DNA of 64,000 nt from Paenibacillus segetis (GCF_014639155.1 NZ_BMFT01000001.1:3335045-3399044), one strand, 5' to 3'. Positions 51,257 to 62,402 are shown, counted from the first letter of the stretch. The notes: generated by a model not told the origin, from the sequence alone. Program-made: numbers and translations.

Positions 51257-52942
51257 ATGTCAGTCAAAAAAATGCGTTCAGATATGATCAAAAAAGGCTT
51301 TGACCGGGCACCTCACCGCAGTCTATTGCGGGCCGCAGGCGTAAAGGAGGAAGACTTCGGTAAACCTTTTATCGCGGTATGTAACTCCTATATTGATATA
51401 GTTCCTGGGCATGTGCATTTGCAGGAATTTGGTAAGATTGTTAAAGAAGCTATCCGTGAAGCCGGCGGTGTTCCATTTGAATTTAATACGATCGGTGTTG
51501 ACGACGGCATTGCTATGGGACACATTGGAATGCGTTATTCACTACCGAGCCGGGAGATTATCGCTGATGCCTTGGAAACTGTTGTATCTGCCCACTGGTT
51601 TGATGGCATGGTCTGCATTCCAAACTGCGATAAAATCACTCCAGGTATGATGATGGGCGCACTTCGCGTCAACATTCCAACGATATTTGTCAGCGGTGGC
51701 CCAATGAAAGCTGGGGTAGATAGCAAAGGTAATCGTCTTTCATTAACTTCAGTCTTTGAAGGCGTTGGTGCGCACCAAGCTGGAAAAATCAATGACGCTG
51801 AACTGCTAGAGTTGGAGCAATACGGTTGTCCTACTTGTGGCTCATGCTCCGGTATGTTCACTGCAAATTCCATGAACTGCCTTGCAGAAGCTCTAGGCCT
51901 TGCTCTTCCAGGTAACGGAACAATTCTTGCCATAGCGGAAGAAAGACGCGACTTTGTAAGACAATCAGCTAAACAACTTATGGAACTTATCAAGATCGAC
52001 CTCAAACCGCGTGATTTCGTGACAAAGGAATCCATTGATAACGCGTTTGCCTTGGATATGGCAATGGGTGGTTCAACGAACACGGTCCTCCACACGCTTG
52101 CATTAGCACAAGAAGCTGGAATTGACTATCCGTTAGAACGTATCAATGAAGTTGCTAACCGTGTACCGCATATTTCCAAGCTCGCTCCGGCTTCGAATTA
52201 TTTCATCGAAGATGTTCACCGGGCTGGTGGTGTAAGTGCCGTACTGAACGAATTGCTTAAGAAACCAGGTGCCATTTACGGTGACTGCATGACGGTATCC
52301 GGTAAGACGATAGCCGAGAATGTTGCAGGATGTGAAATCCAGGATTTCAACGTAATCCATCCTATCGACAATCCTTATTCCGAAAGAGGCGGCCTAGCTA
52401 TTCTCTACGGAAATCTTGCTCCTGAAGGCTCTGTTATCAAAGTCGGCGCTGTTGATCCTTCCGTTGGTGGATATCATAAAGGACCTGCCATCTGCTTCGA
52501 TTCACAAGAAGAAGCACTCGAAGGAATTGCTAATGGAAAAGTAAAAGAAGGTAGCGTCGTTGTCATTCGTTACGAAGGACCTAAGGGTGGACCGGGCATG
52601 CCTGAAATGCTAGCACCTACTTCTCAAATCGTTGGTATGGGGCTCGGAGCTAAGGTCGGCTTAATCACAGACGGACGCTTCTCTGGAGCATCTAGAGGGA
52701 TCAGTATTGGACATATTTCACCTGAAGCAGCAGAAGGTGGACCGATTGCTTTTGTTGAAGACGGGGACATTATCGAACTCGATTTGAATAATCGTATCAT
52801 TCAACTTCATGTGGATGATGAAGAATTTAATAAACGTCAGGCAAATTGGAAGGGCTTCGAGCCAAAAGTAAAAACTGGTTATCTGGCTCGTTACTCCAAA
52901 TTAGTTACTAATGCCAGCATGGGCGGTATCTTAAAGATTTAA
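51257..52942 (+). CDS. ilvD: Dihydroxy-acid dehydratase
   Basis: This 561-residue iron-sulfur enzyme makes the 2-keto acids of isoleucine and valine synthesis. Cysteines that bind the cluster appear in [23 protein letters not shown] and [18 protein letters not shown]. The C-terminal [10 protein letters not shown] is typical. GGGGGG lies 11 nt upstream of the ATG. It stands alone, away from other ilv genes, and ends at a strong terminator. Confidence 0.96.
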   Translation: MSVKKMRSDMIKKGFDRAPHRSLLRAAGVKEEDFGKPFIAVCNSYIDIVPGHVHLQEFGKIVKEAIREAGGVPFEFNTIGVDDGIAMGHIGMRYSLPSREIIADALETVVSAHWFDGMVCIPNCDKITPGMMMGALRVNIPTIFVSGGPMKAGVDSKGNRLSLTSVFEGVGAHQAGKINDAELLELEQYGCPTCGSCSGMFTANSMNCLAEALGLALPGNGTILAIAEERRDFVRQSAKQLMELIKIDLKPRDFVTKESIDNAFALDMAMGGSTNTVLHTLALAQEAGIDYPLERINEVANRVPHISKLAPASNYFIEDVHRAGGVSAVLNELLKKPGAIYGDCMTVSGKTIAENVAGCEIQDFNVIHPIDNPYSERGGLAILYGNLAPEGSVIKVGAVDPSVGGYHKGPAICFDSQEEALEGIANGKVKEGSVVVIRYEGPKGGPGMPEMLAPTSQIVGMGLGAKVGLITDGRFSGASRGISIGHISPEAAEGGPIAFVEDGDIIELDLNNRIIQLHVDDEEFNKRQANWKGFEPKVKTGYLARYSKLVTNASMGGILKI

Positions 52943-52955
52943 TCCGCAATAAGAT

Positions 52956-53000
52956 AAAAGGGGCTATTTCACAAGTCAAACTCGTGAAATAGCCCCTTTT
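52956..53000. terminator. Bidirectional terminator, ilvD/deacetylase
   Basis: The 17-bp arms AAAAGGGGCTATTTCAC/GTGAAATAGCCCCTTTT form a perfect stem with T4 on both strands, between convergent genes. Confidence 0.92.
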
Positions 53001-53052
53001 CTATTGCTTATTTCTTTATTTATAAGTCCAGAGTATATACATAAAGTTAAAG

Positions 53053-54498
53053 CTATGTCAGAGAAGTACTGAGGACAACTTCAGTTTCAGTTGCGTCTTC
53101 TGCTGATTGTAGATCCTTTTGTTGCTTCTGTTTCAAATGACGGTGAGAACCACCCTCCGAGTACCGTTCCAATAGAAGCTCAATCGGCATCACGAGCATT
53201 TTCGGAACTAGCTCTTTCGATGAAGATTGTTTCAGCCTAGCTCCCCCTTGTGGATGAATAACTTTCATCAAGAATTTCAGGTATATCGTAGTGGATTTCG
53301 CAAATAAACCTTTTGGCAGATCGGCCACCGTAAAGCCAAGTTGTTCCGTTCCACGATTAATCATCGTAACACCATAAAGTGCTTTGACATCATGAAGTTC
53401 AGGATGAGCCATGATATAACTTGCTAATTCAGGTAATGTCTTCTCCACTCCACGAATCATCCCAATTGCAACCTGGATTGAACTTCTCGAACGCATACCG
53501 ATCTGGAACAATTTTTTGTTGTCGAAATGTAATTCTAACACTTGATCTCCGTGAACAAGTGGAATATCCCCCATCATTTTAACTGTATCCCCATGATATG
53601 GTCGTATCCGAAAATGAAATATCGGATCTTCTGAATTGGTTGTCTTTAGTCGGAATAGGAAATGGAATACTTTCTCCCAGAGAAACCACAATGAAACGAT
53701 GCATTTCTTCATTGGAGATAAAGCGGGCTTTCCACGATGCACTGCATTCTCACCAGTTGAAGTTGAAGGAGCCGCATTACCTTTCTTCTTGAGGTTCTTC
53801 CCCATTGTGATCATCTCATCAATCCGGATACTTTGGAGTCCACGTGTTTGTGCTTCCTTAAGTACACGCTCAAGGGCTATAAGCATTTGCATAGGAGCAT
53901 CCGTGTTAGCACCTAATGTAGCACCACAATCATGGAGCAAGAAAACCTCTCCGCCACCAAGCTTCTTCATCATCCGTTCAGTTAACCGATCCGCTCCGAT
54001 TCTTTGACGCCAATCCCCAAACATTGCAGACCACAACACGATTTGAGTCTCATTTCTCTTCGCAAAGTCAAACAGATTAACTATACCCCAAGGTGGCCGA
54101 TAGTAATGAGTTGTAACACCTGTGATGTCATGGATAATCTTTGTAGTTCTTTGAATCTGCTTCTTCACAGAAGCAGGCCACATTAACCAGTTCGTCTTAT
54201 GAACATAATTATGAATGCCGATAAGGTGACCTTCTTCATGCATTCGCTTAACTAACTCAGGATATTTCTCTGCGTTAGAGCCAACGACAAAAAAAGTTGC
54301 CTTAGCGTCATACAACTTGAGCAAATCTAACAACTTTGGAGTATATACCGGATCTGGACCGTCATCAAAAGTCAGAGCAAAATGATCCTTACTTACTCCA
54401 CGCCTGAAAACGCGAAAACCAAATAAACGTGTAATTAAGCCGGGTATAAAGGCATATAATGTTGAAATATAAAATAAACCCAGCAGCAAAGTCTCCAT
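53053..54498 (-). CDS. Polysaccharide deacetylase fused to a YkoP-like domain
   Basis: This 481-residue protein has an N-terminal membrane anchor (about 1-24) and a NodB deacetylase domain (about 38-235). Its catalytic motif is TFDDGPDP, the metal-binding histidines are in GIHNYVHKTNW, YRPPWG is motif 3 and FLLHDCG is motif 5. A basic linker of about 40 residues follows. The C-terminal region (about 275-440: DPIFHFRIRPYHGDTV.., LPELASYI) resembles YkoP, a separate protein in Bacillus. It likely modifies cell-wall glycan outside the membrane. The role of the second domain is unknown. It is a single-gene unit. Confidence 0.85.
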   Translation of the reverse strand: METLLLGLFYISTLYAFIPGLITRLFGFRVFRRGVSKDHFALTFDDGPDPVYTPKLLDLLKLYDAKATFFVVGSNAEKYPELVKRMHEEGHLIGIHNYVHKTNWLMWPASVKKQIQRTTKIIHDITGVTTHYYRPPWGIVNLFDFAKRNETQIVLWSAMFGDWRQRIGADRLTERMMKKLGGGEVFLLHDCGATLGANTDAPMQMLIALERVLKEAQTRGLQSIRIDEMITMGKNLKKKGNAAPSTSTGENAVHRGKPALSPMKKCIVSLWFLWEKVFHFLFRLKTTNSEDPIFHFRIRPYHGDTVKMMGDIPLVHGDQVLELHFDNKKLFQIGMRSRSSIQVAIGMIRGVEKTLPELASYIMAHPELHDVKALYGVTMINRGTEQLGFTVADLPKGLFAKSTTIYLKFLMKVIHPQGGARLKQSSSKELVPKMLVMPIELLLERYSEGGSHRHLKQKQQKDLQSAEDATETEVVLSTSLT

Positions 54499-54658
54499 GT
54501 CGCTTTCCCCACTTTTCTATGATTCAATGACTTTGACATGCTCCTGTAACTTAGCATATCCTTTATTTTATCATACACGCACAATAATTAGCGCATTATT
54601 TTGGAAAAGAAACATGAAGTTTTGCTCAATATTTTATGTAAATTACTCAGGACTCCAT

Positions 54659-56473
54659 TCACTTCTTAATATTTAGACTTGATTCCTCTGATGCCAGCAG
54701 ATCCATAGTCCGCCGAAACAACGCTACTCCCTGATGTGGAGAGCCTAGAGGGCGATTCTGCACTAGTACGGCAACAGCATATCGTGGATTTTCGATAGGC
54801 CCATACCCAATAAACCATTGATTGTTTAATGATTTATCTCCTTTTACCACCTCAGCTGTGCCCGATTTACCTGCTAAATTCCAGCTAGCCCCCTGAAGAG
54901 AAGCCCCTGTGCCATCCGTTACCACCTCTCGCATCCATGAGAGCAACACTCCAGCGGTACGCTGTGATATTTGCCCATATGGTGACGTCATTGTCTGTAC
55001 CGGAAAGTTAAACATAGACATGCCATCTTTGAAGTCAATTTCACTCACTAATCGGGGAGAAGTCACTTTTCCTCCGTGTAATAGTGTCACAACCAAATTA
55101 GCTGCCTGTAGAGGTGATACCATAACATCACGTTGACCTAGTGCCGTCTGTGCCAGAACACCGCCATCAACACTGGTATCTTTACTAAAGACAGTTCCCG
55201 CCTCTTCCTGATCAATTTGCCAGAAGCTCTCTCCATCCAAAAATGAGGTGTCATGCCACCCAATCTTTTGACCCAAGCCAAGTTTGGATGCCGTTAAGGT
55301 TATGCTTGATGCAGTAAGACGTTCTCCTAATGTAGCAAAAACAATATTACATGATTTAGCAAACCCCTCCTCTAATGTGATATCTCCATGTCCACCTTCC
55401 TTCCAACAAGATAGTCCGTATTTATCGTAATGTCCGGAACAATGAAATACTTCCTTAGGATTTGTAACCTTTTCTTCCAGTGCTGCAGCAGCTATAACCG
55501 TTTTAAAAATTGACCCTGGTACAGCTACTTTGACTGCATGATTACTCCAGTTTCCCCCTTGTAATTCAATATGCCGGGGATTATAAAATGGTCTAGAAAC
55601 CATGGATACCACATCGCCTGAATTCGCATCTAGCACGACAATAGCACCCTCTTCCATGTTTGCCTCCTCTGTAAGTTTCTCAATTCCTTGCTGAATATGT
55701 TGATCAATCGTAGTTTTAATTTGCAGTGGATAATACCGACTATCTTTAGTCGTCACCCGAGTTCCGATTCCCGGTAGGGGGCGCCCTTGACCATCAACAG
55801 TAAAAGATGCTCGTGTCGATCCAATTCCACGTAAAAATTGATCAAATGTTCTTTCAAGTCCCGCAGCTCCAACTAACATGGTTAGCGGTAAAGATCGATT
55901 CTTCTTACTCCCGGCCTGCATTTTGCGAATAACATCTGGTCTTTGAGAGACGTATCCAAGCCATTGACTACCCGATGTTTCGTTACTATAACGTGAAACA
56001 TACGGAAGCACTTCAAAGCCCTCCGCCTTTTCTAAGCTCCATTGTTCAGAGTCTAATTGGCTCAGTTGTAACGGAATTCCTTCCTCCTTATTCGATTCTG
56101 GCCAGATGTAGGGCTTCTTCAGTCCACTCCATTTCTGCTCTATTTGTTCTGTTGTAGTATGTAAAAGCTTAGCCATTCTCTGGAGTACAATATTCTCTGG
56201 GAGTTTATTTACAGGGAACAACACAGGCACCCAGATGACCTCACCTGTTAAGGAATGACCGTTTCGATCTACGAAATTTCCTCTTCCAGAGTCAAGCTCA
56301 ATGCCCTCTTCGCGTTGGCGAACCGCCATTTCATTTATCGTTCTTCCCCCTGCTGTAATTTCCTTGAAGGCTGAACGAGATTGTATCCAGAGTATTCGGA
56401 GAGTGAACAAACCAAATACAGCTATAAAGATCATCAGAATATAGAATATGCGTTTTTTGCGTAGTAATGACAT
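54659..56473 (-). CDS. pbpI: Class B penicillin-binding protein, PbpI/SpoVD-like
   Basis: This 604-residue transpeptidase starts at ATG 56473, with GAGGAGGG 5 nt upstream. The frame extends further up but only through the terminator of the next gene. It has one transmembrane helix (about 9-28), a dimerisation domain, then the transpeptidase: Ser321-xx-Lys324 (PGSIFK), Ser374-Cys-Asn376 and Lys536-Ser-Gly-Thr. It cross-links peptidoglycan. Its place near yrrO/yrrN and mltG matches pbpI (yrrR) in Bacillus, which sits downstream of that block beyond udk and greA. No PASTA domains are present. Confidence 0.85.
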   Translation of the reverse strand: MSLLRKKRIFYILMIFIAVFGLFTLRILWIQSRSAFKEITAGGRTINEMAVRQREEGIELDSGRGNFVDRNGHSLTGEVIWVPVLFPVNKLPENIVLQRMAKLLHTTTEQIEQKWSGLKKPYIWPESNKEEGIPLQLSQLDSEQWSLEKAEGFEVLPYVSRYSNETSGSQWLGYVSQRPDVIRKMQAGSKKNRSLPLTMLVGAAGLERTFDQFLRGIGSTRASFTVDGQGRPLPGIGTRVTTKDSRYYPLQIKTTIDQHIQQGIEKLTEEANMEEGAIVVLDANSGDVVSMVSRPFYNPRHIELQGGNWSNHAVKVAVPGSIFKTVIAAAALEEKVTNPKEVFHCSGHYDKYGLSCWKEGGHGDITLEEGFAKSCNIVFATLGERLTASSITLTASKLGLGQKIGWHDTSFLDGESFWQIDQEEAGTVFSKDTSVDGGVLAQTALGQRDVMVSPLQAANLVVTLLHGGKVTSPRLVSEIDFKDGMSMFNFPVQTMTSPYGQISQRTAGVLLSWMREVVTDGTGASLQGASWNLAGKSGTAEVVKGDKSLNNQWFIGYGPIENPRYAVAVLVQNRPLGSPHQGVALFRRTMDLLASEESSLNIKK

Positions 56474-56542
56474 GCTATCCCTCCTCTTTATATTATTTCC
56501 GGGGATAAACAACTTCACACTCGGCTTATTTTTGAAAACAAC

Positions 56543-56581
56543 AAAAAAAGTGGTCGTCCCTTTGAAAGGAACGACCACTTT
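56543..56581 (-). terminator. Intrinsic terminator of the chemoreceptor gene
   Basis: The stem AAAGTGGTCGT/ACGACCACTTT with an inner TCCTTT/AAAGGGA pairing is followed by T7 on the minus strand. Confidence 0.92.
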
Positions 56582-56604
56582 ACGACTCGTTAGCTTGAGT
56601 TTAT

Positions 56605-58776
56605 TTATACAGAGAATTTAGACAACGATTCTTTAAGCTTACTAGACACATTCTCTAGCTTGCCAGATAGTTGAACCAATTGCTCACCAACAACTTGTTG
56701 TTCGTTACTGAGTGAGGCCACCTCTTGTGAAGTTGCCGAAGATTGTTCAGCTACAGCACTGACACTGCTCATGGCCTCTGACATTACACCTTGGCTATCA
56801 TTCAATTCTTCGATTTCTATGGTTACAGCATCAAGATAATGCACAAAGCCATCCATTTTCTCCTGAACAGAAACAAATATTTGACTAGTTTCTTTCACTG
56901 AGGTGATTTGCTCTTGGAACAAAGGACTTGCCTCCGATAAGGCTTGAACTGTTTCGTCCATCTCTTGTCCGATTTTGTCTGTGATTTCACCTACCATTGT
57001 AATAGACCGTTTTGATTGATCCGCAAGCTGACGAATTTCATCGGCTACAACCATGAATCCTTTTCCAGCAGCTCCTGCACGAGCTGCTTCTATCGTAGCA
57101 TTCAAAGATAAAATGTTAGTCTGTTGTGTTATCGCATGCATGACATCCAACACTTTCATAACGGAAGAAGTACTGGATTTCAGCGAATCGACCTTGGCTG
57201 TAAGTGCATTCACCATTTCTACCGTCGAGTTTGTCTTCTGGAGAAGAGTATTTAAATACTCTGTTCCCAGTTGACTTGACTGCTCGACCTCAGTAGCTGC
57301 AGCAGACATTTCTTTATTTGCAACAATAAAGCTCTCCATTTGGCGAGTGATATTGTCTGTCAATTCAGTACCTCGTTCAGCTTGGCTAGCCAAACTTGTT
57401 GCTCCACTTGCAATTTCTTCGGTCGCTACAGCGATTTCTTTGGCAGAGAGTGCTGTTTTGTTCGAAGCATCGGTTAATTCCGAAGCCGTAACCATTACAT
57501 CCTGCGCCGACAGGTTGGTCTGTCTAACCAAAGTGGAAATCTGTTCCATCATCACGTTGAAACTGATAGCCAGTTGTCCGATTTCATCTTTAGATTTCAT
57601 GTTGATCCGGACATTTAGATTGCCTCTGGAGCCCTCTTCCATCAAGTTCTTTAATTTGGCTAGCGGACGGGCTATCATGAATACCATCCAAATGCCAATG
57701 AGAATAGCAATCAATCCAACTACAGCAGCAGAGACATATGTAGTAATAAGTATACCTTGTGCATCCTTAGTTAATTGAGCAGTTGGAACCGCTCCCATCA
57801 GCTTCCATCCTGAGCTCGCCAATTGATTATAAACAGCCAAAACCGGGTCACCTTGAGCATCTTTAGTTCGTGTCCCACCAGAAGCTTCATTTCCAGCTTT
57901 ACTAAGGTCAACTCCTGTTACTTCGCCTACATCGCCTTCCATTGAAGATGTTATGACAATATTATCTGGAGTCAATAATTGAATCGAGGAGCCTTTGCCT
58001 AAATCCATTTCGTTCAAGTAACTGGTCAGCACACTTTTTTTAACATCCGCAATCATGATATAACGGCTCATATTGTTTAAACTTTGAAACGATCTGGCCA
58101 ATCTAACTACATCCGATTTTTGAGCTTCTCCTTGAATGTTAACCCACTTAGCTCTTGAAGTTTTTATTACTTCTTCAAACCAAGGCTCATCTCTAATCGA
58201 ATCTACAAACGTTCGATCCACATTACCGGTAGTAATTGGGTCAATAGTTTTATCTTCACCCACCATATATACCGCGGCTATACTATCTGTTGTAAGAATC
58301 ATTGAAGTCAATCGTTTTTGCATCTTATTGGATTGAACAAATCGATCATAATCCGATAAATTCGATAGCGAGGCTTCTCTTATCGCTGTTTGCATTTCAT
58401 CATCAAGGAACACTTGTTGCAAGGTTGAATCATATTGATCAAGAATAATATCCAGTTTTTGTGAAGCCTGGACTACCGCCTGTAAATTCGACTTTTCCGC
58501 ATTATTCTGTATTGTGTTCTTTGCCATCTGATAAGATAAAATACCTATAGCAAGCACAAAAAACATAATAGCAACGAAGAAAATCAAAAACAGACGCACA
58601 CCCACAGATTTTGATGGACTAAACTGCTTGGGAAAATGATCCATAATCGATGATGTCTTTTGTTTCCAACCTCGAGGAATTGCCTTATCAGCTTGATCAG
58701 CAATTTTAACCTCTATCGTGTTGTTTTTGTCCTCTGTTTCGCGGTTCCCCTTCTCCTTCTTTGGAATCAATTTCAC
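56605..58776 (-). CDS. Methyl-accepting chemotaxis protein with Cache sensor
   Basis: This 723-residue receptor starts at GTG 58776, preceded by GGTGATC at 6 nt; another GTG three codons earlier is less well spaced. A charged cytoplasmic tail of about 60 residues precedes the first transmembrane segment (about 62-85). An extracellular double-Cache-like region runs to about 345, followed by the second segment, HAMP, and a long signalling domain. The hairpin tip resembles the family ([28 protein letters not shown]). It reports a small extracellular ligand to CheA/CheW. The ligand is unknown. It interrupts the Bacillus-like yrr gene block. Confidence 0.92.
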   Translation of the reverse strand: MKLIPKKEKGNRETEDKNNTIEVKIADQADKAIPRGWKQKTSSIMDHFPKQFSPSKSVGVRLFLIFFVAIMFFVLAIGILSYQMAKNTIQNNAEKSNLQAVVQASQKLDIILDQYDSTLQQVFLDDEMQTAIREASLSNLSDYDRFVQSNKMQKRLTSMILTTDSIAAVYMVGEDKTIDPITTGNVDRTFVDSIRDEPWFEEVIKTSRAKWVNIQGEAQKSDVVRLARSFQSLNNMSRYIMIADVKKSVLTSYLNEMDLGKGSSIQLLTPDNIVITSSMEGDVGEVTGVDLSKAGNEASGGTRTKDAQGDPVLAVYNQLASSGWKLMGAVPTAQLTKDAQGILITTYVSAAVVGLIAILIGIWMVFMIARPLAKLKNLMEEGSRGNLNVRINMKSKDEIGQLAISFNVMMEQISTLVRQTNLSAQDVMVTASELTDASNKTALSAKEIAVATEEIASGATSLASQAERGTELTDNITRQMESFIVANKEMSAAATEVEQSSQLGTEYLNTLLQKTNSTVEMVNALTAKVDSLKSSTSSVMKVLDVMHAITQQTNILSLNATIEAARAGAAGKGFMVVADEIRQLADQSKRSITMVGEITDKIGQEMDETVQALSEASPLFQEQITSVKETSQIFVSVQEKMDGFVHYLDAVTIEIEELNDSQGVMSEAMSSVSAVAEQSSATSQEVASLSNEQQVVGEQLVQLSGKLENVSSKLKESLSKFSV

Positions 58777-58952
58777 GTTGATCACCCACCACTCTTAGTA
58801 ATTATTTCACATAAAAATAGGTTCTAGGCCGTACTTAAATCGACATTATTTAACTGCTAATATAGAATATTCGACCTATGTTAACATTCTCCTCTATAAT
58901 ATCGGTAAACTTCGCGAATGATTAAAGATTAAATAAAAAAAACACATAAAAA

Positions 58953-58999
58953 CAAAAAAAAGGGCCTTTTGACCTAGTAAAAGCGCCAAAAAAGCCCTA
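58953..58999 (-). terminator. Intrinsic terminator of the U32 operon
   Basis: On the minus strand AGGGC-TTTT pairs with AAAAGGCCCT (one bulge) and is followed by T8. The 239-bp interval 58777-59015 holds this terminator and the chemoreceptor promoter region. I see no gene in it. Confidence 0.8.
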
Positions 59000-59015
59000 G
59001 TTTGTTATCTGAGCA

Positions 59016-60356
59016 TTAATTCTTTTTACGCATCATGTCAAAATATGCCACTGGGTGATCAACCTTGATCTTAATCCGTTGCAGAGGATGACGTGCCGCA
59101 TCCAATTCATTACCAGCTTCATCCCAAATCTTATCGACTGTTTGCTTGAAGAAGGTGTTTCCTGGTCCGAAAAATTCAACTTCTTGTCCAGGTTTAAAAT
59201 GGTTTCGTTGCTGAATAACAGCTATGCCAGTTTCTTCATCATACTCAAGTACTAGTCCTGCAAAATCATAGGGTACAGCCTTTTCTTCTGGTTCATATAT
59301 GTGATCCTCATGATCAGGTGTATCATAGAAGAATCCTGTATTAAGCGGACGATTTGCCGCCTTGTTAATTTCTTCCACCCACTCCGGTTTTAAAACATAG
59401 TTCTCCGGATCAGCCATATAGGCATCGATCGCTTTGCGATAAACATTCACGACAGTCGCAACATAATGAATCGATTTCATTCTTCCTTCGATTTTGAAGC
59501 TGTCTATGCCCACATCAATCAAATCAGGAATATGGCCGATCATACATAGATCCTTGGATCCCATCGTAAAAGCATTATCCTGCTCTTCAAACAATGGCAA
59601 CGCAGTTACGCCAACTTTAAATTGCGCAGAATCTCTAGCTTCTTCTGCATCTTCTGCCGAGATCCAATTTTCCTCAGCTTGAGAACGTCCATCCTCAAAC
59701 AGATCGTATTTCCAACGACAAGATTGGCAACAGCCACCTCGGTTAGAATCACGGTCCGTAAAATGATTGGACAATACACAACGTCCAGAATAGGAAGAAC
59801 ACATAGCACCATGAATAAATGCTTCAATTTCAATATCTACATTCTGTTTGATCTCGTTGATTTCTTCCAAACTAGTCTCCCGACCCAATACAACTCTCGG
59901 TAGACCCTCTTCCTTCCAGAACTTAACGGTCTGCCAGTTTATCGTTGATTGTTGAGTGCTAAGATGAACCTCTAGTTCTGGCACTGTACGACGTGCAGTA
60001 TCGATAATAACTGGATCGGCAGCAATGATTGCGGAAATTCCTGCATCGTATAAATTCCGCAAGTATTCTTCAATTCCCTCAATATCTTCGTTATGCGCAT
60101 AAATATTTGTGGCTACAAAAACCTTAGCCCCATATCGCTTCGCGAACTCAACCCCTTCGCGCATTTCTTCAAAACTGAAATTATCCGCATTGGAACGAAG
60201 GCCGTATTTCTGTCCACCGATATACACGGCGTCTGCCCCATAATGAATAGCGAATTTTAACTTTTCAAGATTACCTGCCGGAGCAAGTAGCTCTGGCTTC
60301 GCCAAACGATAACGGCTACCGTTATACTTCGGAATATGTTTCTGCGCTGTTTGCAT
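59016..60356 (-). CDS. yrrO: U32 family protein YrrO, tRNA U34 hydroxylation
   Basis: This 446-residue protein belongs to family U32, once called peptidases. YrrO and YrrN homologues in Bacillus (TrhP) are needed for prephenate-dependent 5-hydroxyuridine at the tRNA wobble position. It has the N-terminal barrel motif PELLAPAGNLEKL. Cysteines that can hold an iron-sulfur cluster lie at 186, 193, 209/210 and 213 (SGRC, GGCCQSC). GAGGTG is 7 nt upstream of the ATG. It follows yrrN by 18 nt in one operon. Confidence 0.9.
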   Translation of the reverse strand: MQTAQKHIPKYNGSRYRLAKPELLAPAGNLEKLKFAIHYGADAVYIGGQKYGLRSNADNFSFEEMREGVEFAKRYGAKVFVATNIYAHNEDIEGIEEYLRNLYDAGISAIIAADPVIIDTARRTVPELEVHLSTQQSTINWQTVKFWKEEGLPRVVLGRETSLEEINEIKQNVDIEIEAFIHGAMCSSYSGRCVLSNHFTDRDSNRGGCCQSCRWKYDLFEDGRSQAEENWISAEDAEEARDSAQFKVGVTALPLFEEQDNAFTMGSKDLCMIGHIPDLIDVGIDSFKIEGRMKSIHYVATVVNVYRKAIDAYMADPENYVLKPEWVEEINKAANRPLNTGFFYDTPDHEDHIYEPEEKAVPYDFAGLVLEYDEETGIAVIQQRNHFKPGQEVEFFGPGNTFFKQTVDKIWDEAGNELDAARHPLQRIKIKVDHPVAYFDMMRKKN

Positions 60357-60374
60357 CTTCGTTCACCTCTTTAA

Positions 60375-61310
60375 TTAATAAACTTGTTCTTTATAATAAA
60401 ATCCAAAGGATAGCTCGCGTTCAGGGTCCTGCATCTGCCGCACTTCATCTAACCAAGATTCGTTAAACTCATATTCCTCTAGATCGCTGAAATAAGTGTC
60501 GATTGCTGTTCGATAAGCTTTAATAACCGCCGCATTATATTCCGGTGATTTGAGTAAAGTCTCAATCTTAAAGCTATCTACGCCAGATTCCATGAGTAAA
60601 TGTAAATCCTCCAAAATGCAAACATCATCAGAACTCATAATATGGGTTCCATTGCTGTCCTCATAAATTGGAAACTTCTCATCCTGACGTTCTGCTTCAA
60701 TTAGAAAAAGTCCACGCTCTCTACCTAAATCATCATTTTCCTTAAGCGGACGTCCCTGATGTGTCATGTAACTGTGTACCAGACGACGTTTGGAATGATA
60801 AATATTCGTCATGCCATGAACCTGCACTTCTGATTGAATCTGAAGATTTGGAGACATCCCTGTAATCTCATCCATGTTCAGTTCGCGTGCGAGTACTACT
60901 CTTGAAGCTCCCTTAGTGCCCCAATAATTTGCAGTCGAATAATTCGTAGATGTCATTTCAGCATTCCAATGGGCTTCGATCTGTGGAGCAATCTCCCTTA
61001 GTAATTTCAATACGGCCGGATCACCAAATTGGACCCCATCTACACCACAATCAGCGAGGCCCTTCACGTAATCAGGAAGCTTGGGTAGCAATTTGTTATC
61101 TACCAGGTTATTGATACTTACATATACCTTCGCCTCTCGGCCATGTGCATAATCAACCGCTTTGGCAATTTCAGCAAGGGTGAAATCTCCGGGTAATCTC
61201 ATTGCGAATTGCTCTTCACCAATTAGAACTGCATTAGCTCCAGATTCTAGATACAATTTCACTTCTGCCAAAGAACCTGCTGGGGCTAGAAGTTCCGTTT
61301 TGTTACTCAT
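60375..61310 (-). CDS. yrrN: U32 family protein YrrN, partner of YrrO
   Basis: This 311-residue U32 protein starts TELLAPAGSLAEVKLYL. It is shorter than YrrO and lacks its cysteine cluster: the matching region reads GMTNIYHSKRRLVHSYM. That fits a non-catalytic or structural partner in a YrrN-YrrO complex for tRNA hydroxylation (known for the pair, the division of labour is inference). AGAGGTG is 7 nt upstream. It follows mltG by 15 nt; the yrrM methyltransferase gene found between them in Bacillus is absent. Confidence 0.9.
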   Translation of the reverse strand: MSNKTELLAPAGSLAEVKLYLESGANAVLIGEEQFAMRLPGDFTLAEIAKAVDYAHGREAKVYVSINNLVDNKLLPKLPDYVKGLADCGVDGVQFGDPAVLKLLREIAPQIEAHWNAEMTSTNYSTANYWGTKGASRVVLARELNMDEITGMSPNLQIQSEVQVHGMTNIYHSKRRLVHSYMTHQGRPLKENDDLGRERGLFLIEAERQDEKFPIYEDSNGTHIMSSDDVCILEDLHLLMESGVDSFKIETLLKSPEYNAAVIKAYRTAIDTYFSDLEEYEFNESWLDEVRQMQDPERELSFGFYYKEQVY

Positions 61311-61325
61311 AAATATACACCTCTG

Positions 61326-62381
61326 TCATTTAGCCATAGCCTTACTTTTCTCGATGTTCTTCAAATGTTCCTTATATGTCTTGGCAAATAGATGTTCACC
61401 ACTGCCATCTTTCTTCGTTACATAGAATAGATACTCGGAAGACTCCGGTTCAAGCGCTGCCTCGATCGATTTGAGACTAGGTGCAGCGATTGGTCCAGGT
61501 GGTAAACCCAAATAAAGATAGGTATTATATGGACTGTCCACTTTTCTTAAGTCGGAGTTAAGAAGCCGCTCCTTCGGTTTACCGAGCAAATACTGTACCG
61601 TAGCATCAATTTCTAGCTTCATATTACCTGTAGCCAGACGATTATAAATAACTCCTGCTACAACTTTCCGTTCAGAATCAACAACAACTTCACGTTCCAC
61701 TAATGAAGCTAGCGTCATAAGTTCATTCAGGGTTAATCCCCGCTGCTTCAGTTTCTCCTGAAATTGTGGGATTTGATTTAGTCGTTTATCCATTTCATCT
61801 AACATACGCTGCACAATATCTGACTCAGTACTTCCTTTTACAAGCTCATAAGTCTCAGGAAAAAGATAGCCTTCAAGACGATATGTCAGCTTCGGGTCAT
61901 TCGGAATTTCTGGCAATAATGCACTATTCAAATCAGAAGGGCTCTTTGCCAATTGCAAAAAAGCATCCTTATCGACAATTCCCTCTTCAGCTAACTTGTC
62001 CGCCATTTGGGCCACCGTAAACCCTTCAGGAATCGTAAACTTGATCATCTCTGCCTTTACAACATCACCACTGTTAAGCTTTTCAATAATTTGGTCATAC
62101 GTTATCCCGGGTTGCATCTCATATACTCCGGCTTGAAAACGTGTTCCTTCGGATTTCAATTTCAAATAAGATACGAATAGAAAGGAATTTTTTATAAGTC
62201 CCTGCTCCTCCAGCAAATCAGCTATGCCACTCGTTCCTACTCCAGGCTCAATTGTAAATTTCACAAGCTGCTCTGATGTCTTAACTGGTTGCATTTGTTG
62301 ATAGACGTAAGCTCCAGCAGCACCAACTCCCACCACAATAACCAGAACTATCGTCAATAGCCATTTCCATATCTTCTTCAA
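61326..62381 (-). CDS. mltG: Endolytic peptidoglycan transglycosylase MltG
   Basis: This 351-residue protein has a transmembrane anchor (about 6-28) and an extracellular YceG domain. The catalytic Glu is in LASLVEREV near residue 220, and VIYNRL and PYNTYLYLGLPPGPI follow. It cuts nascent glycan strands and so ends their polymerisation. The start is TTG at 62381, with AAAGGGG 8 nt upstream. A terminator separates it from the upstream DUF1292 gene, so it may have its own promoter or rely on read-through. Confidence 0.93.
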   Translation of the reverse strand: MKKIWKWLLTIVLVIVVGVGAAGAYVYQQMQPVKTSEQLVKFTIEPGVGTSGIADLLEEQGLIKNSFLFVSYLKLKSEGTRFQAGVYEMQPGITYDQIIEKLNSGDVVKAEMIKFTIPEGFTVAQMADKLAEEGIVDKDAFLQLAKSPSDLNSALLPEIPNDPKLTYRLEGYLFPETYELVKGSTESDIVQRMLDEMDKRLNQIPQFQEKLKQRGLTLNELMTLASLVEREVVVDSERKVVAGVIYNRLATGNMKLEIDATVQYLLGKPKERLLNSDLRKVDSPYNTYLYLGLPPGPIAAPSLKSIEAALEPESSEYLFYVTKKDGSGEHLFAKTYKEHLKNIEKSKAMAK

Positions 62382-62402
62382 TATTTCAACCCCTTTGCAG
62401 CC

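Noticed and set aside
51535..52095. 186-codon open frame opposite ilvD
   Set aside because: It is fully antisense to a highly conserved gene and its composition is the mirror of ilvD codons.
54659..56578. Longer N-terminus for the PBP gene (start at 56578)
   Set aside because: The extra 35 codons run through the chemoreceptor terminator; ATG 56473 has an excellent binding site followed by a normal signal-anchor.
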